Assembly (NCBI RefSeq): GCF_901482695.1
Contig: NZ_LR590484.1
Coordinates: forward strand, 4,774,001-4,838,000
Length of the DNA: 64,000 bases
Direction of reading: 5' to 3'
DNA from: Sphingobacterium thalpophilum
GTDB taxonomy: Bacteria; Bacteroidota; Bacteroidia; Sphingobacteriales; Sphingobacteriaceae
Position 1 is the first letter of the stretch. Each line of letters starts with the position of its first letter. Made by a program: the position numbers and the translations under genes. Positions 1-8,573 of this stretch are shown here, piece by piece. Below the pieces are notes generated by a model. It searched no databases and was not told where the DNA came from. It saw only the letters and a program-made list of their open reading frames with translations.

Positions 1-708
1 CACTAACGCAGAACGAATAACTTCAGCCTGATAGATGTTGGGGATACTGCAACGCTTAATCCAACGCTGCCAGTAGCTGAGTGTCTTTTGTAGGAAGTCC
101 TCACAGGTAGTGGCGATAGCGGATTCAAAAGCAGCGTCGTAGGTGAGAATCAAATATTTGTTCTCACTGATAATTGTCCAGCTGTCCAGCTGAAAAAAAT
201 GTGATATCGGAACATCGGTTGTCAGACGGATACGGTCGCCGATACCATCGCTACTATACATTATATGGTTGCTCCCACGAGTAGCTTTTAGACTTTTGCG
301 TCCATAATCCGCAGTCGGCTGACAGCGGATATTAACGCTAGGTGCACCGCGCAGCGGTTCAATTTTGCGGATTAACATTAACGGTTTAAAGTACCGACCA
401 AATTGTTCAAACCGGGGAGCGAAGTCAGTAACGCGATATGCAAAGGACTCGGTGTGAATTTCTGTACAGAGGATATTAGAGTTTTTGATGTAATATTGTT
501 TTGTTTCGACTACCTCTTCTTCGGGGCGTATAGCAAATGAGCCGCCACTGTTTTGATCAATTAAACCACCAAATACAAAACTATCTTCAAAAGAGGGCCA
601 GCACAGCCAGGATATATTTGTATCAACGCCGACGTGCGCAATATAGGAGCAATTGCCGATGATACCTGTTTGGTATACGTGCCTATTTGTTTTCATATTT
701 TCCGCCAT
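1..708 (-). CDS. Glycoside hydrolase family 15 protein, N-terminal part (glucoamylase or trehalase type)
   Basis: The first 236 codons are present and the gene runs off the left edge. I translated it by hand. An early IIGNCSYIAHVG segment followed by SWLCWPSFED matches the N-terminal signature of bacterial GH15 proteins (usually IGDxxxxALVxxDGSIDWLCWP), and VIRSAL near the cut also fits. GH15 enzymes hydrolyse alpha-glucosides such as starch ends or trehalose, and the catalytic acids lie in the missing C-terminal half. The start ATG overlaps the otsAB stop by one base (TAATG), so the two are probably translationally coupled. A GH15 enzyme beside trehalose synthesis suggests trehalose or glucan turnover, but the substrate cannot be read from this part. 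Confidence 0.85.
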   Translation of the reverse strand, partial: MAENMKTNRHVYQTGIIGNCSYIAHVGVDTNISWLCWPSFEDSFVFGGLIDQNSGGSFAIRPEEEVVETKQYYIKNSNILCTEIHTESFAYRVTDFAPRFEQFGRYFKPLMLIRKIEPLRGAPSVNIRCQPTADYGRKSLKATRGSNHIMYSSDGIGDRIRLTTDVPISHFFQLDSWTIISENKYLILTYDAAFESAIATTCEDFLQKTLSYWQRWIKRCSIPNIYQAEVIRSALV

Positions 709-2891
709 TACTTTAGTATAAGTTGATTTAAAAATTGAATGACATCCTCCTGTTGGTCCAGGTAATATTTTGCTGCCGACTTGTTGCTGCCCACCTTAAT
801 GCTTATTGTAGAGGCGGGAAGATAACGAAATAGATCTTCATCCGTGACATCGTCGCCGATGGCCAGTAAAAAATCAGCTTTGATGTGGCCTGCGATTTCG
901 AGTGCGGCTTTGCCTTTATTAACCTCAGTATTCTTTACCTCAATGACAGCATTCCCATCGAGAAGTTGCAGTCCATAATCGTTCAACATCGGATTCAGGC
1001 TTTCCTTTAGTGCGGCCGCTTTCAGTTCGCCGAGACCGAGTTCTACCTTCCTGTAATGCCAGGCCAGAGAGTAGGGTTTGGCTTCAATATAGGCGCCGGG
1101 CGTCTGATCGGCTAATTTCTCCATGAGTTTTTTGACTTCAGGCATCCAATGTAAAGCCAGTCCTTTTTTATAAGACCAATTGAAGTTTGGAAAGTTGGAC
1201 CAGATTCCATGCTCTGCGACCAAGTAATAAGACCGGCCATCGAACCAAGAGGATAGACTTTCCTGTGATCGTCCGCTAATGATTACTAATGTGTTGAGCG
1301 GATCGGAGATAATATTGTCCAGCAAGTTATATAAGACAACAGTTGGACTTGCCTTTTGGGCGTGGTTCTGAAATTTGACAAGTGTCCCATCATAATCTAG
1401 AAAGAACAGCCTATTATGGCTTTTTCGATAGCGGTCTGCAATACTATTGAAGACCTTGTCGGAAATACGTCTAGCCCATTCATCGCGTTGTATGGCTTTG
1501 GTTTCAGCAAGTCTGCTGGTAAACAGCTGTACCCAGTGCTGTATATTAAATTTACGTATAATCTGAAGGTTGGCTTCTGTCCGTTCACGAATTTCCTCGG
1601 GCGACATCCGTAGCGCATGGAAGATGCTGTCTGCTGTTTCCGCCCTGTTAAATGGGTTAATGATTAGGGCGTCGACTAGTTCCTTTGATGCGCCGGCAAA
1701 CTCGCTCAAGATTAACACACCTTCTGAGGCTGTTTTACAGGCAATATATTCTTTGCTGACCAGGTTCATGCCGTCCCTGGTTGACGTAATCATACAAACG
1801 TCCGAAGCCACATACAATCCGACCAGTTCCTCGAAAGGAAGTGATTTGTAGAAATACAGAACCGGTGTCCAGCTTAGATTACCATAAATGGAATTGATTT
1901 CACTTACTTTGCGGTTTATTTCATCTTTGAGTTTTTTATATTGAGAGACTTTGTCTCTTGAAGGAACTATCAGCATATAAAGGACGACCTTACCATGCCA
2001 TTCAGGGTATTTTTCCAAAAAAGTCAAGAAGGCACGCAAACGCTCCAGAATACCTTTGCTGTAATCTAGACGATCAACGGAAATGATGATTTTTTGATGC
2101 GGAAAATGACTTCGAAACTGTTCGGCAATCGCCGTCACTTTGGGTTCAACACTGGCGCTGACAAATTTGTCATAATCAATCCCCATAGGGAAGGACTCGA
2201 TAAATATATGCCTGTCTTGATATTTTAATTGGTTGTGACCGGTGGGAACGTTCAATATCTTTTTACAGGCGTTTAGGAAATTCTGACTGTCAGCAAACGT
2301 ATGAAAGCCGACTAGATCCGCTCCCAGCAACCCTTCTACGAGCTCCCGTCTTTGGGGGATATTCATGAACAGTTCTTCGGAAGGAAAGGGAATATGATGA
2401 AAATATCCGATATTGAGATCCTTATCTTCTTGTCGAAGGAGCTGGGGGAGAAGCATCAGCTGATAATCTTGCACCCAGATAAAGTCTGATGCTGCACGGA
2501 TAGCTAACGCAGCTTCGCAGAACTTTTTGTTGACAAATACATAGGTTGACCAATATTCGCGGTCAAAGTGAATGTAGCTAGGCTGATAGTGGCAGATGGG
2601 CCAAAGTACCTCGTTGGAATATCCTTCGTAGAAGTTACGTATTTCCTCCTTTGAAAGAAAGACGGGTACAAGGTTCATGGGTTCGAGCAACGCAATTATC
2701 TTGTGCTTCTCGGCTTCGTCTTTTGGAACAATGCCTGGCCATCCGACCCAACGGATTTCGTTCGAATCAAAAGCTGAATTTAGCCCTGTTGCCAGGCCTC
2801 CCGCACTTGGTCTGATGATCAGTTTATCTTTTTTTCGTTCTATTTGTATCGGCAGTCTATTTGAAATTATTATTTTCTTTTTGTTCTTCAT
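708..2891 (-). CDS. otsAB: Bifunctional trehalose-6-phosphate synthase/phosphatase
   Basis: This 727-residue fusion makes trehalose from UDP-glucose and glucose 6-phosphate and then removes the phosphate. The N-terminal two thirds is a GT20 synthase: SNRLPIQIE near residue 9, then a glycine-rich segment, YFHHIPFPSEELF near 163, VDRLDYSKGI near 271 and RDGMNLVSKEY near 373. The C-terminal third is a HAD phosphatase with the nucleophile motif FLDYDGTLV near 498 and the late acidic motif GDDVTDEDLF near 680. All key motifs of both halves look intact. It is followed with a one-base overlap by the GH15 gene. The product is likely cytoplasmic and an osmoprotectant or stress enzyme. Fused OtsA-OtsB proteins are known in Bacteroidota. 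Confidence 0.96.
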   Translation of the reverse strand: MKNKKKIIISNRLPIQIERKKDKLIIRPSAGGLATGLNSAFDSNEIRWVGWPGIVPKDEAEKHKIIALLEPMNLVPVFLSKEEIRNFYEGYSNEVLWPICHYQPSYIHFDREYWSTYVFVNKKFCEAALAIRAASDFIWVQDYQLMLLPQLLRQEDKDLNIGYFHHIPFPSEELFMNIPQRRELVEGLLGADLVGFHTFADSQNFLNACKKILNVPTGHNQLKYQDRHIFIESFPMGIDYDKFVSASVEPKVTAIAEQFRSHFPHQKIIISVDRLDYSKGILERLRAFLTFLEKYPEWHGKVVLYMLIVPSRDKVSQYKKLKDEINRKVSEINSIYGNLSWTPVLYFYKSLPFEELVGLYVASDVCMITSTRDGMNLVSKEYIACKTASEGVLILSEFAGASKELVDALIINPFNRAETADSIFHALRMSPEEIRERTEANLQIIRKFNIQHWVQLFTSRLAETKAIQRDEWARRISDKVFNSIADRYRKSHNRLFFLDYDGTLVKFQNHAQKASPTVVLYNLLDNIISDPLNTLVIISGRSQESLSSWFDGRSYYLVAEHGIWSNFPNFNWSYKKGLALHWMPEVKKLMEKLADQTPGAYIEAKPYSLAWHYRKVELGLGELKAAALKESLNPMLNDYGLQLLDGNAVIEVKNTEVNKGKAALEIAGHIKADFLLAIGDDVTDEDLFRYLPASTISIKVGSNKSAAKYYLDQQEDVIQFLNQLILK

Positions 2892-3144
2892 AAAACTATT
2901 AGATCGATTTACTTGTAGTGGAAGAGTTATATAAAACTATAACGATGGGCTTGCAATCCATATAGTTGAACAACTACTGATGGGAATAGTTTTCATTAAT
3001 TCAAATTAACACCGGACTAGGGCTTCAGTGGAGAGCGTTATACTTGCTGGAAAAGGAGATCACCGTCGTACGCAAGAGGGGAGAATATGGATACAAAAAA
3101 GACCTGTAATTTTTTACAGGTCTTTTTTGTATCCATAATGAGTC
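2892..3144. other. Spacer between otsAB and the nucleosidase gene
   Basis: This holds the upstream region of otsAB (transcribed leftwards) and the long inverted-repeat terminator at 3086-3137. I see no ORF of interest and no TAnnTTTG promoter close to the otsAB start. Confidence 0.5.
3086..3137. terminator. Long perfect inverted repeat, probable bidirectional terminator
   Basis: Two 24-base arms (3086-3109 and 3114-3137) pair perfectly across a four-T loop. The core GACCTGTAA/TTACAGGTC is flanked by an A6 run on the left and a T6 run on the right, giving a U-tract on both strands. It sits eight bases past the stop of the leftward nucleosidase-luxS operon. Confidence 0.85.
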
Positions 3145-3789
3145 TTAGGAAATATTAAAGGTGCTTAATTTGGCAGCCCCAAGTCTTTCTTTCATAAATT
3201 TGTCAAGAATGATTCCTAGGCGACCGGAAATCTCAAAAAGAATGCTCTCCCAATCTTTCACTGTCCCATCACAGTTGTCGGATACTATTTTAATGCTATG
3301 AAAAGACAGATGCTTATGGAAGCAGAAGCTGGCCAGCGCATAAGACTCCATGTCGAATGCCAATGGATTAAAGTGTTTAACATCTTGATAAAAAGGGGTA
3401 TTGATATTGACAAAGCGATCCGAAGTTAATATGGCGTCTTCGTAGCGAAACTCATCAAGAGGGACCGATTCTATCTTTCCCTGCCCTTTTAAGAACAAGG
3501 TATTTTCCAAAAAGAAGCCGTCTGTATACGCATCACCTTGCGCATAATAGGCGGGGTACAACACATGACCAATGGGATGTCTAGTACAACCTACAGTGCC
3601 AACATTGAGTAGTACAGGGTTGATTCCCAGTGTTTTGATTTCATCATATAGCGTAGCAACGGACAATAGTGCGTTCACCTTGCCTACACCTATTTCATAA
3701 ACCAGAGAAGAACTGTCAGTAGTAGCGAAAGCCAATTCGTTCTTATTTGCTACCAGGATAATCGTTTCAATATCTTTGTTTAGGATCAT
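3145..3789 (-). CDS. 5'-methylthioadenosine/S-adenosylhomocysteine nucleosidase-like protein
   Basis: This 214-residue protein has the nucleoside phosphorylase fold signature: an N-terminal beta-strand segment with EIGVGKVNA, a central LNVGTVG turn, and FDMESYALA, which matches the conserved (V/F)DMExxA substrate and catalytic segment; SDNCDGT supplies the late aspartate region. The predicted reaction is cleavage of S-adenosylhomocysteine to adenine and S-ribosylhomocysteine. The next step is LuxS, encoded directly upstream, and the luxS stop codon is followed immediately by this ATG. The sequence is more divergent than typical Pfs, so a different nucleoside substrate is possible, but the luxS linkage favours SAH or MTA. 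Confidence 0.85.
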   Translation of the reverse strand: MILNKDIETIILVANKNELAFATTDSSSLVYEIGVGKVNALLSVATLYDEIKTLGINPVLLNVGTVGCTRHPIGHVLYPAYYAQGDAYTDGFFLENTLFLKGQGKIESVPLDEFRYEDAILTSDRFVNINTPFYQDVKHFNPLAFDMESYALASFCFHKHLSFHSIKIVSDNCDGTVKDWESILFEISGRLGIILDKFMKERLGAAKLSTFNIS

Positions 3790-4296
3790 CTAGTTTTCTT
3801 CAATGTAAGGGTATTCGAAATCAAGCTGGGCCGCATTGATCAGCTGCAGGAAGTTAGTACAAGCTTGCTTTGAAGAAGCGAAATCCATAAAGGTATAGTT
3901 ACCGCAGCTTACCGGATTTTGGAAAGGCACCTCGTAACCTTCAGTTAGAATGATCTCGAGCACCTCTTTCATTAGTACAGCGATATCCTGTGGTGTTTTG
4001 TCCGTCCCTGCCAATACCACATAAAAACCTGTACAGCATCCCATCGGACCAACATAAATTACCTCGTCGCCCAAGATCGTCCTGATTTCCGTTGCAAAGC
4101 AGTGCTCCAGCGTATGCATCACTTCGGGTGACAACATACGTTCTGCCGAATTAGGCCTGATCATACGAATATCATAGGTGGTATAGTTGTCTAGATGACT
4201 AGTATTGGTACTCGAAGTTTTAGCGTAAATCCCTTGTTTTAGCTTGGTATGATCTACCGTAAAACTGTTTACTTTTGCTTTTTCTTTTGTATACAT
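3790..4296 (-). CDS. luxS: S-ribosylhomocysteine lyase
   Basis: At 168 residues this is the usual LuxS length. The metal-binding HTLEH motif is at 61-65 with FATEIR following. GPMGCCTGFY near 84 holds the active-site cysteine region, and the third metal ligand is Cys131 in PVSCGNY. The enzyme converts S-ribosylhomocysteine to homocysteine and the autoinducer-2 precursor. It is the first gene of a two-gene unit with the nucleosidase and completes SAH recycling. Nothing here separates metabolic recycling from signalling, and no Lsr-type receptor genes are nearby. A -7 element lies upstream at 4364-4371. Confidence 0.97.
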   Translation of the reverse strand: MYTKEKAKVNSFTVDHTKLKQGIYAKTSSTNTSHLDNYTTYDIRMIRPNSAERMLSPEVMHTLEHCFATEIRTILGDEVIYVGPMGCCTGFYVVLAGTDKTPQDIAVLMKEVLEIILTEGYEVPFQNPVSCGNYTFMDFASSKQACTNFLQLINAAQLDFEYPYIEEN

Positions 4297-4363
4297 CTTA
4301 TTTTGTTCATTGCTCCAGTGAGAGAAACCCTAGAGCAGGTTAAAAGTTGCGTTTAAATTTCTA

Positions 4364-4371
4364 CAAAGATA
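4364..4371 (-). promoter_or_regulatory. Candidate -7 element for luxS operon
   Basis: On the minus strand this reads TATCTTTG, a match to the Bacteroidota -7 consensus TAnnTTTG, 68 bases before the luxS ATG. No good TTTG is seen at -33. The leader can form an 8-bp stem (4311-4318 with 4330-4337). Confidence 0.45.
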
Positions 4372-4403
4372 GTAGATATTCGGAAAAAAGACGGATAAAA
4401 CTG

Positions 4404-4694
4404 CTATTTTAACAATTCATAGTGTTCGACGGTCGGGAAAGGATCGTAGTAATGATGTAAAAGCTTTTCCCATTCTTTGAATAGTTCTGACTCCCTGAAG
4501 CCTATGGTATGGTCCTCCAGTGTCTCCCACTCCACCAATAAAATGTACTGATTGTCTTTCTCAATACATTTGCGCAGTGAATGTGTGATATAACCTTTGC
4601 TGGCGCTTATATACTGACAGGCGGTTTTATAATCACGTTCGAAATTCGATTGTTGACCTTCAATAATTTGTAATACAGCGACTTCTAAAATCAT
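4404..4694 (-). CDS. Antibiotic biosynthesis monooxygenase (ABM) domain protein
   Basis: This 96-residue single-domain protein shows the pattern of the ABM dimeric alpha/beta-barrel family: an N-terminal strand (ILEVAVLQI), a helix, a YITHSLRKC strand, then YILLVEWETLEDHTIGF, where the VEWET-xxDH segment is characteristic, and a C-terminal helix ending in an HYE strand. Members include small cofactor-free oxygenases and many proteins of unknown role. It sits downstream of and co-oriented with the LysR gene, 68 bases away, so it may be co-transcribed with it. No function in histidine catabolism is known for this family. Confidence 0.75.
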   Translation of the reverse strand: MILEVAVLQIIEGQQSNFERDYKTACQYISASKGYITHSLRKCIEKDNQYILLVEWETLEDHTIGFRESELFKEWEKLLHHYYDPFPTVEHYELLK

Positions 4695-4762
4695 AATTTA
4701 TTCTTATTTATATCTATTAGCGTAAGTAAATATATTAATAATTTTCACCGAAAAAAAATTAG

Positions 4763-5671
4763 TCAGCTTGCACCCGTCCAAGGAGCCGATGTAGCAATAA
4801 TGTCGAGCACATAGGGTATACCGGGGTTGCGGTTTTCAGCGTTCCAGGCCAAGTAAAGTGTAGTGCGCTGAGGCAAATCGTCCAGCTCAAGAAAAGCGAC
4901 GTCAACATGATATCCATTTTTAAGGGAGGAGGGAACTATGGCCACGCCGAGCCCCTGTTTGACCATGTTAAAAATCGTCAGGGCATTGACTGTACGTAGC
5001 GTTACCTTGGGTATAAACTGATGATCCTGAAAAATACTCATGACCAGATCAAAATAGGAGTGGCTGTAATTTTTGGAGAATAAGATAAAGGATTCGTGCT
5101 TTAGCTGCTCCAGACTGGGCTTGGCACTCTTCAATATCGGATGCTCTTTAGGGACAACGAGACTAAAATGTTCGGTATGGATAGGTAGCCCGCACAGCCC
5201 AGGCGGAACGTCAGACGTGCGCACGAAAGCAAGATCGAGTTCTTTTCGCTGCAACAGTTCCAGTTGCGTTTCGTTACCCAGCTCATGGAGGGAGAGTTCG
5301 ATATCAGGCTGCTGCTGTTTGATGCGGACGAGCAGCTGTGGAAGTATAGTCTGTACGGCAGAACCTATGAAGCCGAGGCGGAGTGTGCTTATCTTGCCAT
5401 TTGCCAGGCTCTGTAGCTGAACTTCGATCTGGTCCAGATAGCGCAAAAGTCGGGTTACTTCTTCAAAGAGATATTTTCCTGCCTCGGTAAGAGACACATT
5501 TCGTTTATTACGCTCCAATAGCCTTACCCGATAATAATCCTCCAGCTGTCTGATCTGACGGCTCAATCCGGGCTGGGCGATGTAAAGGCGTTCGGCTGCT
5601 TTGCGAAAATGCAGTTCTTCGGCCAGCACTTTGAAATACAAAAGGTGTCGGAGTTCTATTTGATAATTCAT
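4763..5671 (-). CDS. LysR-family transcriptional regulator, probable hut regulator
   Basis: The N-terminus is a LysR winged helix: ELRHLLYFKVLAEELHF, then AAERLYIAQPGLSRQIRQLE as the recognition helix region. The remaining 220 residues are the substrate-binding type effector domain. I chose ATG 5671 because the longer reading needs a TTG and the shorter start gives the normal LysR N-terminus (302 residues). It is divergent from hutH with a 75-base gap that holds overlapping palindromes, the standard arrangement for a LysR protein controlling its neighbour. The inducer is probably urocanate or histidine, but that is inference. Confidence 0.88.
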   Translation of the reverse strand: MNYQIELRHLLYFKVLAEELHFRKAAERLYIAQPGLSRQIRQLEDYYRVRLLERNKRNVSLTEAGKYLFEEVTRLLRYLDQIEVQLQSLANGKISTLRLGFIGSAVQTILPQLLVRIKQQQPDIELSLHELGNETQLELLQRKELDLAFVRTSDVPPGLCGLPIHTEHFSLVVPKEHPILKSAKPSLEQLKHESFILFSKNYSHSYFDLVMSIFQDHQFIPKVTLRTVNALTIFNMVKQGLGVAIVPSSLKNGYHVDVAFLELDDLPQRTTLYLAWNAENRNPGIPYVLDIIATSAPWTGAS

Positions 5672-5674
5672 AGT

Positions 5675-5691
5675 TATCAATTGATGATCAA
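5675..5691. promoter_or_regulatory. Candidate LysR operator between lysR and hutH
   Basis: Two overlapping perfect palindromes lie here: ATCAATTGAT (5676-5685) and TTGATGATCAA (5681-5691). T5675 and A5687 also satisfy the T-N11-A rule for LysR boxes. The site begins four bases before the lysR start codon and lies 32 bases before the hutH -7 element. Confidence 0.45.
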
Positions 5692-5722
5692 AATGGTATT
5701 TCTAATTATTAAATGTAGGAAG

Positions 5723-5730
5723 TAAATTTG
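5723..5730 (+). promoter_or_regulatory. Candidate -7 element for the hut operon
   Basis: TAAATTTG fits TAnnTTTG and lies 16 bases before the hutH ATG. No clear -33 TTTG is present, which would suit an activator-dependent promoter. Confidence 0.45.
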
Positions 5731-5746
5731 AGAAAAGCTTACGACG

Positions 5747-7309
5747 ATGGAAAAATTTTTATATGGCAGTGGATATTTAACGTGTTCTACTGCTTTGGCA
5801 ATAGCAGCAGGAAGGATACGTGGCGAAATATCGGACTCAGTGAAGGCTACAATAGAAAGAAGTGCGGAGTATGTTCGACACATTGTTGAGAAACGGCAGG
5901 TGGTCTACGGTGTAAATACCGGTTTTGGCCCCTTATGTACGACACTGATCGATGCCGACCAGACGCAGCTGCTACAGGAAAATATTCTGAAAAGTCATGC
6001 TGTTGGCATGGGTGAACCGATTGCCAATGATTTGGCCAAACTGATGCTGATATTGAAAGTTCACGCGCTAGCCAAAGGCTTCTCTGGCGTTCAATACACG
6101 ACTGTTGAGCGTATTATTTGGCATATTGAACAGGATATAATACCCGTAGTGCCCAAGCAGGGCTCAGTAGGTGCCTCGGGCGATCTTGCTCCGCTGTCAC
6201 ATCTCTTCCTACCGCTCATCGGCTTAGGCAAGGTGCAAGTAAAAGGAGTGGTACATCCAACTGCCGTTGTATTAGAAGCGCATGGACTACGACCGCTACA
6301 ATTGGGTGCCAAGGAAGGACTTGCTTTGATTAACGGAACACAATTTATGGCCGCCCATGGGGTAAAAGCGGTCATCGAGCTCTATCGTGTGCTGCAGAAC
6401 GCAGATATCATTGCAGCTTTGATGATCGAAGGATTAAACGGTTCAATTAAACCATTTTTTCCTGAACTTCATCAGCTGCGAGCGCATGCTGGAAACCGGT
6501 TTGTGGCGTCCAATATTTATGCCCTGTTAAATGGGTCGGCTATCTTGGATAGCCATAAAGATTGCTCACGTGTGCAAGATCCCTATTCGTTGCGCTGTAT
6601 CCCACAGGTGCACGGTGCGTCTCGGAATGCTTGGCTCCACCTGAAAGAAACGATGGAAGTGGAAATTAATTCGGTAACTGACAACCCAGTCATCATTAAT
6701 GATGAGTTAACCATAAGTGGCGGTAGTTTTCATGGACAGTCCATTGCTCTTCCTATGGACTACGCGACGCTCGCGACTTCGGAGATCGGTAACATATCAG
6801 ATCGCCGCGTTTATTTATCCTTGGAGGGGCAAACCAATGGTGTCCCTAAGTTGTTAATGCAATCGACCGGCCTCAATTCGGGCTTTATGATCCTCCAATA
6901 TAGCACGGCAGCGATTGCTAGTGAGAATAAAGGCTTGTGTTTTCCAGCTAGCGCTGACAGTATTCCCACCTCATTGGGGCAGGAGGACCATGTCAGTATG
7001 GGATCCATCTCCGGACGCAAATTGTTACAGGTCATTGATAATGTTGATAAAATTCTGAGCATTGAGCTCCTGTGTGCGGCACAGGCTAAGGACTATCATC
7101 ATCCGTTACAGTCTACTGATGCGCTTGAAGCTATACATCATCGTATCCGGCAGTCAATCCCCCACATTGAGCAAGATCAGCCCATGGAAGCCTTGTTGAC
7201 CGATGCAGAGATGCTGATAAAATCGGGAGAACTGATTTACTTAAGACAGCAGTTCAATCCGCAGCTTCCTGTAGCCGATCAACTTGCCGCCGCGTTCGAA
7301 ACTTATTAG
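5747..7309 (+). CDS. hutH: Histidine ammonia-lyase
   Basis: This 520-residue protein deaminates histidine to urocanate, the first step of the hut pathway. GSVGASGDLAPL contains Ala143-Ser-Gly145, the tripeptide that cyclises to the MIO electrophile. VNTGFG near 56 and the later LINGTQFM and QDPYSLRC segments are also family hallmarks. It is the first gene of hutHIUG, is divergent from the LysR gene and is followed by hutI after 10 bases. Length and motifs are complete. Confidence 0.97.
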   Translation: MEKFLYGSGYLTCSTALAIAAGRIRGEISDSVKATIERSAEYVRHIVEKRQVVYGVNTGFGPLCTTLIDADQTQLLQENILKSHAVGMGEPIANDLAKLMLILKVHALAKGFSGVQYTTVERIIWHIEQDIIPVVPKQGSVGASGDLAPLSHLFLPLIGLGKVQVKGVVHPTAVVLEAHGLRPLQLGAKEGLALINGTQFMAAHGVKAVIELYRVLQNADIIAALMIEGLNGSIKPFFPELHQLRAHAGNRFVASNIYALLNGSAILDSHKDCSRVQDPYSLRCIPQVHGASRNAWLHLKETMEVEINSVTDNPVIINDELTISGGSFHGQSIALPMDYATLATSEIGNISDRRVYLSLEGQTNGVPKLLMQSTGLNSGFMILQYSTAAIASENKGLCFPASADSIPTSLGQEDHVSMGSISGRKLLQVIDNVDKILSIELLCAAQAKDYHHPLQSTDALEAIHHRIRQSIPHIEQDQPMEALLTDAEMLIKSGELIYLRQQFNPQLPVADQLAAAFETY

Positions 7310-7319
7310 AAGCAGTCAT

Positions 7320-8573
7320 ATGGAAAAAAAATTAAAACTCATAGGACCATTTAGCCAGTTGTTGTCCATGGACAATTTGCCATTGAAAGGAGCATTAAAG
7401 GATGTGCAACTTGAAATTGTCGAAAGGGCAGGGATGCTCGTTTCGGACGGTTTTATTCAAGAAGTGGGAAACTTTGACAGCTTATATAAACGATGGCATC
7501 CTGAAGCAGATTATATTGCCCAGAACGGAGATTATGTTGCTTTGCCCGCTTTTGTGGATTGCCACACACACATTTGTTATGCTGGCAACCGGCCAAATGA
7601 TTTCGCGCTGCGGAATGCAGGTTCATCCTATCTTGAAATAGCCGAGGCAGGGGGGGGTATTTGGAATACAGTCAGCCATACACGCGACTGTGAAGAGGCT
7701 GAATTAGCTCGCTTGACTGTCGACCGCTCAAACACTTTGCTTCGACAGGGTATTACAACTATTGAAGTGAAAAGCGGTTACGGGCTTCAAATTGAAGAAG
7801 AACTTAAAATCTTACGAGCGATAAAGAGGGCCAACGGCGACACAGCGGCAGATCTAGTTCCAACCTGTTTGGCCGCTCATATGCTACCGAGGGACTTTGC
7901 AGGATCAGAAGATGAATATCTTGATCTTATGGCGGAAGTTCTTCTGCCACAATTAAAAGCCGAGCAGCTTGCAGCACGCGTAGACGCTTTTGTGGAAAAG
8001 ACGGCTTTTCATGCCGGATCCATAAAACCTTATCTGCAAAGAGCGCGTGCATTGGGCTTTGATCTGACTGTGCATGCCGATCAGTTTAGCACATCAGGAA
8101 GCCGGCTTGCTGTTGAGCTGGGCGCAAGATCTGCAGACCATCTAGAAGCTTCCACAGCAACTGAGATCGCACTTCTTGCAGCCTCTGATACCATTGCCGT
8201 CGCCCTACCAGCAGCTTCGATAGGTATAGGTTGTGCATTTAGTCCTGCACGAAAGTTGCTCGATGCAGGTGCCTCTTTGGCAATAGCCAGCGATTGGAAT
8301 CCGGGTTCGGCACCAATGGGACAGCTACTGACCAGTGCATGTGTATTGGCCACCATGGAAAAGCTGAGTAACGCGGAGGTTCTTGCGGCAATGACGTTTC
8401 GTTCGGCATATGCGCTAAATCTCAGGGATCGTGGAAAGCTAGCAAGCGGCATGCGTGCCGACTTTATTTTATTTCAAACAGACAACTACCAAAATATCAC
8501 CTATTATCAAGGAAGCATGCAGCCCTCTGCTGTTTGGAAGAACGGTAATAAAGTGTTTTCAATCGAACAATAA
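7320..8573 (+). CDS. hutI: Imidazolonepropionase
   Basis: This amidohydrolase opens the imidazolone ring to N-formimidoyl-glutamate, step three of the pathway. The metal motif DCHTHICYAGNR is near residue 75, EVKSGYGL near 149, a HADQF histidine pair comes later, and ASDWNPGSAPMG carries the catalytic aspartate. I set the start at ATG 7320 rather than at an in-frame alternative codon inside hutH, giving 417 residues, the usual size. The stop codon overlaps the hutU start (TAATG). Confidence 0.96.
   Translation: MEKKLKLIGPFSQLLSMDNLPLKGALKDVQLEIVERAGMLVSDGFIQEVGNFDSLYKRWHPEADYIAQNGDYVALPAFVDCHTHICYAGNRPNDFALRNAGSSYLEIAEAGGGIWNTVSHTRDCEEAELARLTVDRSNTLLRQGITTIEVKSGYGLQIEEELKILRAIKRANGDTAADLVPTCLAAHMLPRDFAGSEDEYLDLMAEVLLPQLKAEQLAARVDAFVEKTAFHAGSIKPYLQRARALGFDLTVHADQFSTSGSRLAVELGARSADHLEASTATEIALLAASDTIAVALPAASIGIGCAFSPARKLLDAGASLAIASDWNPGSAPMGQLLTSACVLATMEKLSNAEVLAAMTFRSAYALNLRDRGKLASGMRADFILFQTDNYQNITYYQGSMQPSAVWKNGNKVFSIEQ

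Noticed and set aside
4297..4403. Possible SAH riboswitch in the luxS leader
   Set aside because: The short stem (4311-4318/4330-4337) has no match to the known SAH or SAM riboswitch cores and may be chance.
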